Below, piece by piece: positions 16,111 to 24,732 of a stretch of 64,000 nucleotides of DNA. The notes under the pieces are model-generated. The model saw only the letters and a program-made list of their open reading frames with translations. It was not told the DNA's origin and searched no databases. Every line of letters starts with the position of its first letter. Within the stretch, counting starts at the first letter, position 1. The DNA is from Chlamydiales bacterium (lineage in GTDB: Bacteria > Chlamydiota > Chlamydiia > Chlamydiales > JAAKFR01): the NCBI GenBank assembly GCA_024233495.1, contig JACKPM010000005.1:1-64000 (forward strand), in the 5' to 3' direction. A program made the position numbers and the translations under genes.

Positions 16111-17895
16111 ATGGTTTCTTATCGTGAACTTATTGCTTTTGTTTGGCGCTATATGCGACTTCAAAAGTGGAGATTTTTTCTTATCCTCTTTCTAACAGCG
16201 TTCACATGGCCTTTGGATGTGCTGCTTTGGCCCTATATTTTACATCTGGTTGTTGACATATTCACTCAATTTGAAACGAATCGGTTAGCGGCTTATGCTG
16301 CCTTGAAAGGCCCTATCATTGGCGGAATCAGCTTAGTGTTTTCTATTGAAATAGCCTCTCGCATTATGGGATTTTCTATGGCAAAGGCAGTCCCCAAACT
16401 TCAAGCTGACCTACGCCTTTCCATGTTTAATCACATTCAGCATCACTCCCCCCGCTACTTCAGCGAGCGTTTTTCAGGCAGCCTGGCAAATAAAATCACT
16501 GACATGACTACCCATGTTGAAACCATCATTCAAGAGCTCTACTTTCCCCTAATCCCTGCAATTACAGCCTCCATCTTGGGCGCTATTTTTCTTTGGTTCA
16601 TCAGTCCACTATTTTCCTGTATATTAATTGGTTGGATAGTTTCTCACGTCACAATTAGCTTCTTCTTTGCCCGTTCTTGTGACGTTTATGAACAGCGGCA
16701 TGGAGAAGCGCGCACTACGTTGCTTGGAAAAATCGTTGATAGTCTTACAAACAACTTTGCCGTCAATCTTTTTTACCGGTTTAAATTTGAACGCCAGGCG
16801 TTGACCCCTTTTCAAGAGATAGAAACAAAGGCCAATGCCCAAGCCAAGTGCTATGTTGAGAAGATGCGTTGTGTGACCTCTCTATTTTTTATTCTAGGAG
16901 TCATTTTTGGAATTTTGGGCACTATTCTCTACATGTGGCTTCACGACCAGATTTCAACAGGCCAAGCTGTACAGGTTTTCACAACATCTTGGAGTATTGG
17001 GTCGATAATGTGGATGGTTGGCGCCTCACTGCCTATTCTGTTCCAATCTATTGGAGTTTCCAAGCAAGGGTATTCTGTAATGAAAGACCCCCAAGATATT
17101 GGTGATCGAACAGGCTCTAAAACTTTACACATTTCAGCAGGTGAAATCATTTTTGAGAATGTCTCCTTTCATTATGGAGAGAAAAATCTTTTTATGAATA
17201 AGCACGCGCACATTCGCGGTGGAGAAAAAGTAGGACTTGTTGGTTTTAGTGGTGCAGGGAAGTCTACGTTCATTAATTTAATTTTACGCTTCTTTCCCCT
17301 TCACGCCGGCAAAATCTTGATTGATGGGGAAGATATCTCCAATGTCACTCTTGAGTCTTTGCGTCGCCAAATTGCTTTAATCCCTCAAGATCCCATTCTT
17401 TTTCACAGAACATTGCGAGAAAATATAGGATTTGGAAAGCCCGACGCATCAGAAATTGAAATTATCAATGCAGCAAAACTTGCGCACTGTGATGCATTTA
17501 TTTGCAACTTTCCCAAAGGATATGAGACCAAAGTAGGAGAAAGAGGGACAAAGCTCTCAGGAGGAGAAAAGCAGCGTATTGCGATTGCCAGAGCTATTCT
17601 TGCGAATGCCCCCATCTTTATACTGGATGAAGCTACCTCGGCACTCGATTCCGTAACAGAAAAGTACATTCAGGACAGTTTAGAAACGTTAATGGAAAAC
17701 CGCACGACGATCATCATTGCCCACAGACTTTCTACGCTTGCCAAAATGGACCGCATCTTGGTTTTCGATGGAGGGGTCATTGTAGAAGAGGGCACCCATG
17801 CATCGCTGATAGCAAAAGGTGGTCTCTATGCCCAAATGTGGACGATGCAAGCTGGAGGCTTTTTACCTCAAAAGCGAGAGCAAGTTTCAGACTGA
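16111..17895 (+). CDS. ABC exporter, fused membrane and ATPase domains (MsbA-like)
   Basis: This 594-residue half-transporter would act as a homodimer in the inner membrane. Six hydrophobic segments lie within residues 20-320. The nucleotide-binding domain has Walker A GFSGAGKST near 377-385, signature LSGGEKQR near 482, Walker B IFILDEATS near 505 and the H-loop IIIAHRLS. Substrates of this class include lipids, peptides and drugs. The 227 bp upstream hold no gene. They are AT-rich with a GC-containing leader at 16030-16105 that I could not match to a riboswitch. The nearest downstream features are repeat debris and tRNA-Ser, so the gene may have been acquired with them. Confidence 0.9.
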   Translation: MVSYRELIAFVWRYMRLQKWRFFLILFLTAFTWPLDVLLWPYILHLVVDIFTQFETNRLAAYAALKGPIIGGISLVFSIEIASRIMGFSMAKAVPKLQADLRLSMFNHIQHHSPRYFSERFSGSLANKITDMTTHVETIIQELYFPLIPAITASILGAIFLWFISPLFSCILIGWIVSHVTISFFFARSCDVYEQRHGEARTTLLGKIVDSLTNNFAVNLFYRFKFERQALTPFQEIETKANAQAKCYVEKMRCVTSLFFILGVIFGILGTILYMWLHDQISTGQAVQVFTTSWSIGSIMWMVGASLPILFQSIGVSKQGYSVMKDPQDIGDRTGSKTLHISAGEIIFENVSFHYGEKNLFMNKHAHIRGGEKVGLVGFSGAGKSTFINLILRFFPLHAGKILIDGEDISNVTLESLRRQIALIPQDPILFHRTLRENIGFGKPDASEIEIINAAKLAHCDAFICNFPKGYETKVGERGTKLSGGEKQRIAIARAILANAPIFILDEATSALDSVTEKYIQDSLETLMENRTTIIIAHRLSTLAKMDRILVFDGGVIVEEGTHASLIAKGGLYAQMWTMQAGGFLPQKREQVSD

Positions 17896-17931
17896 ATCGA
17901 TTCTGTTTCCCACGCGGATAACCCCACTGGA

Positions 17932-18039
17932 CTAGATGGTGTCGTCAAATTTTCTCCTTTGTGAGGCGAGAGATTTTCTAGGCAAAATCCGCAATCGAAA
18001 GCGAAGGGAGTAGCCAAAGCGCTACTTCCGAGGTTGCGA
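17932..18039 (+). repeat. repeat B, truncated copy
   Basis: It begins CTAGATGGTGTCGTC and follows the full-length repeat B (compare 42468-42635) as far as GAGGTTGCGA, then departs. The right end is missing. It lies 36 bp after the ABC exporter gene and directly before two unrelated direct repeats. Confidence 0.8.
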
Positions 18040-18054
18040 CATCAATCTAAGAAT

Positions 18055-18432
18055 CAACCTCACAGTTATTGATCCACGGCATTTGAAGCGATAGATGACG
18101 GCGAATCCACCAAAGCAAACCTCTTTCGATGACGCCACAGATTTGAATGAACCAAAGAGGGAAACTCTATTTCTAATCTCTTTCGATTTATTGTCCCTAG
18201 ATTTGGACGAGCACGATGCCAGCAGTTTTACAACCTCACAGTTATTGATCCACGGCTCATTTTGAAGCGATAGATGACGGCGAAGATCCCTCAAATCCTC
18301 TCCTGGGCAAACCTCGTTCGATTGACGCCACAGATTTGAATGAACCTAAAGAGGGCACCACCCTCAAAACTCTATGTCTAATCTCTTTCGATTTATTGCC
18401 CTAGATTTGGACGAGCGCGACGCCGGCAGTGC
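18055..18432. repeat. tandem direct repeat of about 170-200 bp, two copies
   Basis: Copy 1 (18055 to about 18222) and copy 2 (18231 to about 18432) both start CAACCTCACAGTTATTGATC and share blocks such as GCCACAGATTTGAATGAACC and CTAATCTCTTTCGATTTATT. Copy 2 has several extra short insertions. Neither strand has an open frame through both copies. The array lies beyond the 3' end of tRNA-Ser. It may be a decayed gene duplication or an integration scar. Confidence 0.7.
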
Positions 18433-18478
18433 GGGTAGCACGGCGAAGGAGCGCTCGTTCAAAGATGGGGTAATAAAT

Positions 18479-18563
18479 CGGAAGAGGAGGGATTCGAACC
18501 CCCGTTACCTCTCGGTAAGCCTGTTTTCAAGACAGGTGCTTTCGGCCGCTCAGCCACTCTTCC
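18479..18563 (-). tRNA. tRNA-Ser (anticodon UGA)
   Basis: On the minus strand the acceptor stem GGAAGAG pairs with CTCTTCC. There is a D-arm, an anticodon arm CTGTC-TTGAAAA-CAGG reading UGA, a long serine-type variable arm, and a T-arm with GGTTCGAATCC. The discriminator base is G, as expected for tRNA-Ser. CCA is not encoded. It lies 2 bp downstream of the pheS stop on the same strand. Confidence 0.95.
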
Positions 18564-18564
18564 A

Positions 18565-19578
18565 CTAAAATTGAGACAGGAACCTCTGGTTATTCTCCAT
18601 AAAGAGGCGGATGTCGGGAATACTGTAGCGCAACATCGCTAATCTTTCAATACCTAATGCCCATGCAAAGCCACTATATTCTTCTGGATCTAGTCCGCCA
18701 TTCTTTAAAACCTCGGGATGGACCATGCCTGCTCCCGCTACTTCTAGATAACCTGTCTTTTTGCAGACGTTGCACCCTTTGCCATCGCAAAGGAAGCAGT
18801 GAACATCCACTTCCATGCCCGGCTCAACAAAAGGGAAATAGCTGGGTCTGTAGCGCATTTTCGTCTCTTTTTTGAAGAGTTTAGAGAAGAATTCTTGCAA
18901 CGTGGCAAAAAGGTCTGCAAATGTGACGTGCTCATCAATATAGAAGCCTTCTACTTGATGAAAAAGAACATGGGAACGAGCTGAAATATCTTCGTTTCTA
19001 TAGCACTTACCAAAAGCTATGGAGCGGATTGGAGGTTTACTGTTTTCCATGACACGCACCTGAGTGTTGGAAGTGTGCGTGCGGAGCAAAATATCAGGCG
19101 TGATGTAGAAAGTGTCTTGCATATCCCGGCTGGGATGATCTTTGGGGAAGTTTAGCGCTTCAAAGTTGTAGTAGTCTTTCTCGATATCTGGGCCCTTTTG
19201 GACGGAAAAACCCATATCCGAGAGAATGTCAACTACTTCGTCTAATATTTGGAGAATGATGTGGCGGTGAGAGGGGCGACTTCTTCTCCCTGGTAGAGTG
19301 ACATCGAGCATCTCTTTTTCCAGACGGATATTCAGCTCTGCCTTTTGAAGGATGTCAAGCTTTGCCTCAATCTGAACAAGCGCCTCTTCTTTGAGGAGGT
19401 TTACTTTTTGGCCGTAGGCTGGGCGCTCTTGTTGCTCAACATTGCGAAGATTTTGCATGAGGGCCGAGATGAGCCCTTTTTTCCCAAGATATTTGATCTT
19501 GAGAGCCTCTAGCTCTTTTGCCGACGAGGCTGCAGCTAGATCGCTCTCAAGCTCCCTTCTAAGATTTTCAATTTCCAT
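18565..19578 (-). CDS. pheS: phenylalanyl-tRNA synthetase alpha subunit
   Basis: This is the catalytic subunit of PheRS, which charges tRNA-Phe as an alpha2beta2 tetramer. The N-terminal coiled coil (about 1-85) binds tRNA. Class II motif 2 appears as GKCYRNEDISARSHVLFHQ, and motif 3 as GFAWALGIERLAML near the C-terminus. The cysteine-rich insert with CFLC and GCNVCK is a common PheS feature. The length of 337 is normal. The start immediately follows the rplT stop, so it is probably read from the infC-rpmI-rplT transcript. pheT is not in this window. Confidence 0.96.
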   Translation of the reverse strand: MEIENLRRELESDLAAASSAKELEALKIKYLGKKGLISALMQNLRNVEQQERPAYGQKVNLLKEEALVQIEAKLDILQKAELNIRLEKEMLDVTLPGRRSRPSHRHIILQILDEVVDILSDMGFSVQKGPDIEKDYYNFEALNFPKDHPSRDMQDTFYITPDILLRTHTSNTQVRVMENSKPPIRSIAFGKCYRNEDISARSHVLFHQVEGFYIDEHVTFADLFATLQEFFSKLFKKETKMRYRPSYFPFVEPGMEVDVHCFLCDGKGCNVCKKTGYLEVAGAGMVHPEVLKNGGLDPEEYSGFAWALGIERLAMLRYSIPDIRLFMENNQRFLSQF

Positions 19579-19935
19579 TTACACTAGGGCTTTTTTAGCG
19601 CACTCAACTACTGCTTGGAAACCCTCTGGGTCATGAATGGCCATTTCTGAAAGCATCTTGCGATTAAGATCGCAGTTTGCTCTCTTCAAGCCGTTGATCA
19701 GTTTGCTATAGGAGATCCCCCCTAGCTTTGCACCAACACCAATTCTGGTGATCCAGAGTGAACGGAAGTCACGCTTTTTCAACTTGCGGTGACGCGTGTT
19801 GAAAGCAAGAGCGCTCATAACTGCGTTGCTTGTCTGTCTAGTGTGATTTTTGCGATCGCCGAAAAACCCTTTCGCACGCTTCAGTAGACGCTTACGTCTT
19901 TTACGCGACGCTGGGGCACATGTAACTCTAGCCAT
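19579..19935 (-). CDS. rplT: 50S ribosomal protein L20
   Basis: This 118-residue, very basic protein binds 23S rRNA early in 50S assembly and represses its own operon in many bacteria. The family pattern is clear: R-rich N-terminus (ASRKRRKRLLKRAKGFFGDRKN in the first 35 residues), RSLWITRIGVGAK, and the helical C-terminal domain. It is directly adjacent to pheS and 3 bp from rpmI. The order infC-rpmI-rplT-pheS is classic. Confidence 0.97.
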   Translation of the reverse strand: MARVTCAPASRKRRKRLLKRAKGFFGDRKNHTRQTSNAVMSALAFNTRHRKLKKRDFRSLWITRIGVGAKLGGISYSKLINGLKRANCDLNRKMLSEMAIHDPEGFQAVVECAKKALV

Positions 19936-19938
19936 TCT

Positions 19939-20133
19939 TTAAACTCCCATCATCCTTTTGTAGGTTTTCAGCATGTTGCTCACGACCAAACCTGGTGTTC
20001 CAAGGTGGCGCTTACGCTTAGATGACTTCTTGGTCAACTTGTGACGACGCGCTGGACGCCCTCTTACTAGCTTCCCTGTTCCTGTCACCTTGAAGCGGGA
20101 CGCAACTGACTTTTTTGTTTTCATCTTAGGCAT
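19939..20133 (-). CDS. rpmI: 50S ribosomal protein L35
   Basis: This 64-residue basic protein has the family start MPKMKTKKSVASRFKVTGTG and the RRHKLTKKSSKRKRHL core. I chose ATG 20133, which gives the family-standard N-terminus. An in-frame start 8 codons earlier (20157) would overlap infC and add residues that include the ribosome-binding site. It lies between infC and rplT. Confidence 0.95.
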   Translation of the reverse strand: MPKMKTKKSVASRFKVTGTGKLVRGRPARRHKLTKKSSKRKRHLGTPGLVVSNMLKTYKRMMGV

Positions 20134-20143
20134 GATTTTTTCC

Positions 20144-20653
20144 TCACTTCTTTCCACCGGGTGCGAGCACGCCTGTCATGCTCCGCCCCATCATCTTTAA
20201 AGGAGACTCTAACGTCCCCACATCCGCTGCATCATCACAAAAGCGCTGCATTACTTTTTTCCCAATCTCTGGATAGGCCATCTCACGCCCACGGAACATA
20301 CAGGTGAGCTTCACCTTATTCCCCTTTTCCAAAAACTGCCGACCGCGCTTCAGCTTCGTCTGAAAATCGTGCTCGTCAATATTCGGCTTGAGCTTGATTT
20401 CCTTTACTTTTACTTGGTGCTGACTCTTCTTACTCTCTTTCTCTCGCTTCGTTTGATCGTAGCGAAACTTTCCGTAATCAATAATCTTGCACACCGGAGG
20501 AGACGAATTCGGCGCTACCTCCACTAAGTCTAATCCCGCATCTTGTGCTCTTTGTAGAGCGTCACGTGTTGCTAACACCCCAACTTGCTCTCCCGTCTCC
20601 GAGATCACTCGCACCTTTGGGACCCTAATCTGTTTGTTTATTCTCAAATTCAA
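20144..20653 (-). CDS. infC: translation initiation factor IF-3
   Basis: IF3 keeps 30S subunits free and checks start-codon pairing. The N-domain (NKQIRVPKVRVI, then GVLATRDAL) and C-domain (KEIKLKPNIDEHD, then VKLTCMFRGREM) are clear. There are about 169 residues. No ATG or GTG occurs near the N-terminus. TTG at 20653 or 20647, or a rarer codon such as ATA, must serve. This fits the known use of poor start codons by infC, through which IF3 represses its own synthesis. The exact start is therefore uncertain by a few codons. It heads the rpmI-rplT-pheS operon. Confidence 0.95.
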   Translation of the reverse strand: MNLRINKQIRVPKVRVISETGEQVGVLATRDALQRAQDAGLDLVEVAPNSSPPVCKIIDYGKFRYDQTKREKESKKSQHQVKVKEIKLKPNIDEHDFQTKLKRGRQFLEKGNKVKLTCMFRGREMAYPEIGKKVMQRFCDDAADVGTLESPLKMMGRSMTGVLAPGGKK

Positions 20654-20720
20654 AAACTCACTAACAATTATCGCAAAAGTTTACCTGCTCTTCACTTGAA
20701 AAGCAAGCAAACATTTTTTT

Positions 20721-20794
20721 TGGGATATAGCTGACTCGAACAGCTGACCTCCACGATGTCAACGTGGCGCTCTAACCAACTGAGCTAATACCCC
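20721..20794 (-). tRNA. tRNA-Val (anticodon GAC)
   Basis: On the minus strand acceptor GGGGTAT pairs with ATATCCC (one G-U pair). The D-arm has GCTCAGTTGGTTAGAGC, the anticodon arm CACGT-TGACATC-GTG reads GAC (Val), and the T-loop is TTCGAGT. The discriminator is A and CCA is not encoded. It lies upstream of infC with a T-rich gap. Confidence 0.93.
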
Positions 20795-20886
20795 GGAGGA
20801 AGGTAGAACTATACAGCTACTAATGATTTCTTAAAAGGAAAATTTATTGAAAATCAAAGTTATATTCCCTTATAATATAGGACTCT

Positions 20887-21297
20887 ATGGAATGTGTAAA
20901 ATCTACCCTAACTGAACACCCAAAAGCGGGTTTCTATGTGTTTTTTCTGCATAGAATTGTGCAAACCGCCTTTTTGGCCCTTACTGTGGCAGGAATCATT
21001 CCCAAAAGTGGTTTTGCGATTGGGACGTATTCCTTGATCGCTTTTGAGGCGACAATGATGGGCTTAACCTGTCATCGCTGCACCTGCTGCGACAAAAACA
21101 AGAATATTGCGATTGCGCTGAGCATTTATATTTTGATCAATTCAATCCTTCCCCTTCTCGGAATATCGGGAGCAATGAATCTTCAAAACTGCGCATGGAC
21201 CCTTCTTGGGGCCACCCTCTTTTCCTTTGCTGGTGGAATGATAGCATATGGAGTCAAAGACATCATTGGCCACAAACAGAATATCACTTTTAGATAA
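20887..21297 (+). CDS. hypothetical membrane protein (136 aa, four hydrophobic segments)
   Basis: Four hydrophobic segments lie at about 16-38, 44-62, 74-93 and 100-122, arranged as two closely spaced pairs. A cysteine cluster (CHRCTCCDK) sits between the pairs. There is no signal peptide beyond the first segment. The last 50 bp overlap the following methyltransferase gene. Two hydrophobic hairpins with short polar ends recall chlamydial inclusion-membrane proteins, but this is a structural impression only. No family is recognised. Confidence 0.7.
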   Translation: MECVKSTLTEHPKAGFYVFFLHRIVQTAFLALTVAGIIPKSGFAIGTYSLIAFEATMMGLTCHRCTCCDKNKNIAIALSIYILINSILPLLGISGAMNLQNCAWTLLGATLFSFAGGMIAYGVKDIIGHKQNITFR

Positions 21298-21787
21298 AAG
21301 TCATGCCCTTTGGAAAGAGCATCTCTCTAGTAAAGACCTAGTAATCGATGCAACGTGCGGCAATGGACATGACACATTGTTCCTAGCCTCTTTAGGAGTG
21401 CAGGTCATCGCCTATGATATTCAAGAGGCAGCGATTCAGGTCACAGCAAAAAGAGTGGAAGGTTATCCGAATGTCACACTGAAACACGCCTCTCATGAAA
21501 ACTTTGATGAGCAAGGAGCTAAGTTGATCGTCTACAATCTTGGATATCTTCCGGGGTCTGATAAAAAGACAACAACACGTCTTGAAAGCACGTTACGCAG
21601 CCTAGAGAGCGCGAAAAAGACTCTGGCAGATGGTGGCGCTCTTTCGATTATCTGTTATCCGGGTCACGAAGAGGGAGCGCGGGAATCAGAGGCTGTGGAG
21701 GCGTGGGCAAAAGCGCAAAAGTGTACGCTTACCACCATTCGCTCCCCTTCGCCTTTTCTACTGTTTTTAAGGCAGTTTCCATCATAA
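21248..21787 (+). CDS. mnmM: class I SAM methyltransferase, MnmM (YtqB) type
   Basis: The 179-residue protein has SAM-binding motif I VIDATCGNGHDTLFLA near residue 33 and the YtqB-family signature VYNLGYLPGSDK near 98, followed by a Thr cluster. YtqB/MnmM methylates the wobble base of tRNAs, turning nm5s2U into mnm5s2U. Chlamydia has a counterpart near murB (CT830, as I recall, annotated as a predicted rRNA methylase). It overlaps the membrane-protein gene at its start and folC at its end (59 bp, convergent). Start ATG 21248 gives a 32-residue lead into motif I. Confidence 0.85.
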   Translation: MESKTSLATNRISLLDKSHALWKEHLSSKDLVIDATCGNGHDTLFLASLGVQVIAYDIQEAAIQVTAKRVEGYPNVTLKHASHENFDEQGAKLIVYNLGYLPGSDKKTTTRLESTLRSLESAKKTLADGGALSIICYPGHEEGARESEAVEAWAKAQKCTLTTIRSPSPFLLFLRQFPS

Positions 21788-22712
21788 ATACTGAACCTAC
21801 AACCAGCAATGTTTGTGCTTTGGGATAGGCATCTTGAAATGCCTCTTCAAAAGTGCCTTCTCCAGGTAGCAGCCTTTCATGCTCGATGTGGGGAAGATAC
21901 ACTTTTTCTGCACATGAAAGAAGTTCTAGCATCTGCTCCTTTTGTTTAGAAAAGGCAGCAATTGCAGTAAAAGGACCTTCGATACGCTCAAGTGCGCGCT
22001 TCAATCCATCTCGATTATGCGCACAGTCAAGGACCACTTTCCCTATCTTTTGAAAGCGGCAAGGCGGAATAGTGGCAAGACCAAGCGGCTTGATACCCAA
22101 TATTTCGCATGCACGCTTAGCAAGAGCGCAGTTCTCCTCTTCATAGGTGCCACGCACTTCAACCTTTTCCCCTTCGATGTAGCAGACATTGGGCCCCAAT
22201 ATATACGGAACTCCAGGCTTGATGATGCCCGCTTTTTCCCGCGCTATCTCTTCTAGCGAATTTCCAAGAAAATCCATGTGGTCATACCCGATCGAAGTGA
22301 TGATGCTGAGGATGGGTGTGATGATGTTTGTTGCATCAAGTCTTCCCCCTAGCCCCACCTCAATCACTGCGATGTCCACTTTTTGCTCAGCAAAGTAGCA
22401 AAAAGCAGCAAGGGTAATCGACTCGAAAAAAGTGAGGTTGGGAAATTCACGCAACTCTGCAAGAGGAATAGGCTGGCCATTGATTTGGATGCGTTCGGTC
22501 ACGCAGGCGATGTGAGGCGAGGTGAAAAGCCCCACCTTTTTTCCAGAGAGCTCAAGAGACTTTGCAATCTTTGTCGCAACAGAACCCTTGCCATTTGTGC
22601 CTGCCACATGAACTGTAGGATAAGCTGAGCTTGGATGGCCGAGCGATGCCTCAATCTTTGCTATCGCATCGAGCCCAAGCTTCATCGACTTGACCTCATT
22701 TGCAGAGTACAT
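21729..22712 (-). CDS. folC: folylpolyglutamate/dihydrofolate synthase-like Mur ligase (short form)
   Basis: FolC adds glutamate to folates. The ATP loop HVAGTNGKGS is near residue 40. LFTSPH, VIEVGLGGRLDATN, SIGYDHMDFLG and the carbamylated-lysine region REKAGIIKP are all family motifs. There are 327 residues against about 420 in E. coli. The C-terminal domain is trimmed but retains VVLDCAHNRDGLKRAL. ATG 22712 is chosen because GAGGAG precedes it. The upstream ATG five codons earlier overlaps that signal. It overlaps the PHP gene upstream and mnmM at its end. Confidence 0.87.
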   Translation of the reverse strand: MYSANEVKSMKLGLDAIAKIEASLGHPSSAYPTVHVAGTNGKGSVATKIAKSLELSGKKVGLFTSPHIACVTERIQINGQPIPLAELREFPNLTFFESITLAAFCYFAEQKVDIAVIEVGLGGRLDATNIITPILSIITSIGYDHMDFLGNSLEEIAREKAGIIKPGVPYILGPNVCYIEGEKVEVRGTYEEENCALAKRACEILGIKPLGLATIPPCRFQKIGKVVLDCAHNRDGLKRALERIEGPFTAIAAFSKQKEQMLELLSCAEKVYLPHIEHERLLPGEGTFEEAFQDAYPKAQTLLVVGSVFMMETALKTVEKAKGSEWW

Positions 22713-23499
22713 TGAAGGTCTCCTCATCGACCCATGAGGTGCCGAGTGCCGCTTGTGGCTTCACAGAGCCGTGATAGTCTGACCCACCTGTGATGATCCA
22801 CTTCCGCTCTTTCCCAATATTGAGAAACTCTCGTTCACGGGAAAGCGGCATGCGGGCGTAATACCCCTCAAGGCCATCAAAAGGATATTCCAACATTTTG
22901 CGGAAAGTGGACTTTTTCCGAATAAGATGGGGATGCGCAATGATCGCTTTACCCTCTGCTTGATGAATTGTTTCAAGGGTTTCTTCGACACTCACCACCT
23001 CTCCTGGAGTATAGGCTGCTTTCCCTTCGCCCAAAAGTTTGTCGAATGCCTCTTTCACTGATGAGACCACTCCCCTCTCCATTAAAGCGAGCGCAATATG
23101 AGGACGCCCCACAATCTTTCCTGTCGCTTTGAGATCTTCCATCTCAATTGAGTGACCCAGTTTTTTTAGTTTTATGAGAATCGCTTGATTGCGCTGAAAT
23201 CTTCGTTTTTGGTGCCGCGCGCATAAAGTGAGGAGCTCCTCACTTTCAAGGTCAATTCCGTAGCCAAGTACATGGATTGGCTCTCCCTTGTAGGAGGCAG
23301 AAAACTCTATGCCTGTGAGAAGAGGGAAATTTTTCTCTTTTGCGTAAGGCAGCGCCTCTTTGTACCCTTCAACTGTGTCGTGATCAGTGATCGACAAACC
23401 CGATAATCCCACTTCGATTGCAAGGTCAATCAACTCGGTTGGGGTATTGGTCCCATCCGAATAGCAGCTATGGCAATGTAAGTCAGCCTTAAAACTCAT
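22696..23499 (-). CDS. PHP-domain metal-dependent phosphoesterase (RnaAM/TrpH-like)
   Basis: This 267-residue stand-alone PHP domain has metal-ligand motifs DLHCHSCYSDG (5-16), SITDHDTVEG (37-46), GIEFSA (63-68), IIAHPHL (about 190) and GGSDYHG (about 240). Family members are 5'-3' exoribonucleases or nucleotide phosphatases (RnaAM/YciV). The gene is in a tight minus-strand cluster nusB-murB-PHP-folC with overlapping ends (11 bp with murB), so they are probably co-transcribed. Confidence 0.9.
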   Translation of the reverse strand: MSFKADLHCHSCYSDGTNTPTELIDLAIEVGLSGLSITDHDTVEGYKEALPYAKEKNFPLLTGIEFSASYKGEPIHVLGYGIDLESEELLTLCARHQKRRFQRNQAILIKLKKLGHSIEMEDLKATGKIVGRPHIALALMERGVVSSVKEAFDKLLGEGKAAYTPGEVVSVEETLETIHQAEGKAIIAHPHLIRKKSTFRKMLEYPFDGLEGYYARMPLSREREFLNIGKERKWIITGGSDYHGSVKPQAALGTSWVDEETFNVLCK

Positions 23500-24340
23500 A
23501 AGGTATAAACCTTATCTCTTCTTCCAATATGTAGCCAGTCTCTTTCTGGACGCGCTCTTTCACATGATCGATCAGTGCGCGAATATCCTCAGCTTTCCCC
23601 CCTTCATTGGTAATAAAGTTTGCATGCAAAGAAGAGACTTGCGCTCCCCCAATCTTCGTCCCTTTTAGACCACACTGCTCAATCAACCTTCCTGCCACTT
23701 CCCCCTCTGGATTGCGGAAAGCACACCCACACGACTTAGATCCATATGGCTGCGTCTTGAGGCGGTAACTCACAATCTCCCTTTGCTTCTCTTTCGCCCC
23801 CTCAAGAGGCTTCAGCTCAAATGTTGCTTCAGCAATTCCCCCATACATCTTATGAAAGATAGAAGCGCGGTAGGCAAAGCCAAAAGCGTGTATCGGGCGT
23901 ACCTCACGGTCGACAAAAACAACCTCGCGCAAAGTAGCCGACACCTCCTGGCCATTCGCTCCAGCATTCATGAAGACCGCTCCTCCCACTGAGGCGGGAA
24001 TCCCCGCCGCAAACTCGAGCCCTGTGTAGCCTAACTTCGCTGTGATCTGCCCTAACCTAGCGAAGCTAAAACCGCTACCGACTTGAAATAGATTTCCATC
24101 TTGGTAAAGATAGTCAATTTGATTGAGAATCACAAGACCAGCAAAGCCGCGGTCATCAAAGAGCGTATTCGACCCCTTCCCTAAAACCAAGAAAGGAATG
24201 TTATACTCAAGAGCATACGCGATTTGGACATGCATCTCTTTGATTGTAGAGACTTTTGAAAAGTAGCGAGCAGGCCCCCCAATGCCCATTGTCGAGTAGG
24301 GAGCGAGCGATTTATTCTGTTCGTGCGGAAAGGGTAGCAT
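23489..24340 (-). CDS. murB: UDP-N-acetylenolpyruvoylglucosamine reductase
   Basis: MurB reduces UDP-GlcNAc-enolpyruvate to UDP-MurNAc with NADPH and FAD, the second committed step of peptidoglycan synthesis. FAD-binding motifs LGKGSNTLF (about 53-61) and AAGIPASVGGAVFMNAGANG (about 111-130) are clear, as are YGSKSCGCAFRNP (active-site region) and the final LEEEIRFIP. At 283 residues it fits the short type II MurB. The N-terminus overlaps the end of nusB by 29 bp. Confidence 0.96.
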   Translation of the reverse strand: MLPFPHEQNKSLAPYSTMGIGGPARYFSKVSTIKEMHVQIAYALEYNIPFLVLGKGSNTLFDDRGFAGLVILNQIDYLYQDGNLFQVGSGFSFARLGQITAKLGYTGLEFAAGIPASVGGAVFMNAGANGQEVSATLREVVFVDREVRPIHAFGFAYRASIFHKMYGGIAEATFELKPLEGAKEKQREIVSYRLKTQPYGSKSCGCAFRNPEGEVAGRLIEQCGLKGTKIGGAQVSSLHANFITNEGGKAEDIRALIDHVKERVQKETGYILEEEIRFIPYEF

Positions 24341-24674
24341 CTAGCACTGCGTGGATAAAACTTCCCGCTTCAGGGGTGCTGAACTTGCGCGCTAGGCGCA
24401 ATGCTTCGGAGATCACCACTTGGCGAGGAAGTGTGTTTTCCAATAGTTCAAAGAGCGCTAAACGTAAAATATTTTTGTCTAACAAGTCAATACGTTCAAT
24501 TGCGTACGCCTCTGATGCATTGCCGATTTTTTCATCGAGCTGCTCTGCCAAAGCAAAAATTTCCTTGGCGCGCGGTGCTGCCGCAGGAAGAAACGACGGA
24601 TCTGCCTCCCCTCCCATTGAGAAGGAAAAGAGTGTCTGAAGAGTGTGTTCGCGCAATTTCCTAGGGCAGGTCAT
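24312..24674 (-). CDS. nusB: transcription antitermination protein NusB
   Basis: NusB binds boxA RNA with S10 and supports processive rRNA transcription. This 120-residue, mostly helical protein has the family pattern RKLREHTLQTLFSF at the N-terminus, IERIDLLDKNILRLALFEL in the middle and the C-terminal FIHAVLDATL. It overlaps murB and is the first gene of the minus cluster. The murB-nusB pair is also adjacent in Chlamydia (CT831-CT832). Confidence 0.92.
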   Translation of the reverse strand: MTCPRKLREHTLQTLFSFSMGGEADPSFLPAAAPRAKEIFALAEQLDEKIGNASEAYAIERIDLLDKNILRLALFELLENTLPRQVVISEALRLARKFSTPEAGSFIHAVLDATLSARTE

Positions 24675-24732
24675 GCGAGCATTTTATCGAAAAATTGAGT
24701 AGAAGTAAAGGTCTAGATAGTATTGCAAGCTA

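Noticed and set aside
18022..18568. Short frames over the tandem repeat and tRNA-Ser
   Set aside because: One runs straight through the tRNA gene and the others stop at repeat junctions. No conserved protein motif is visible.
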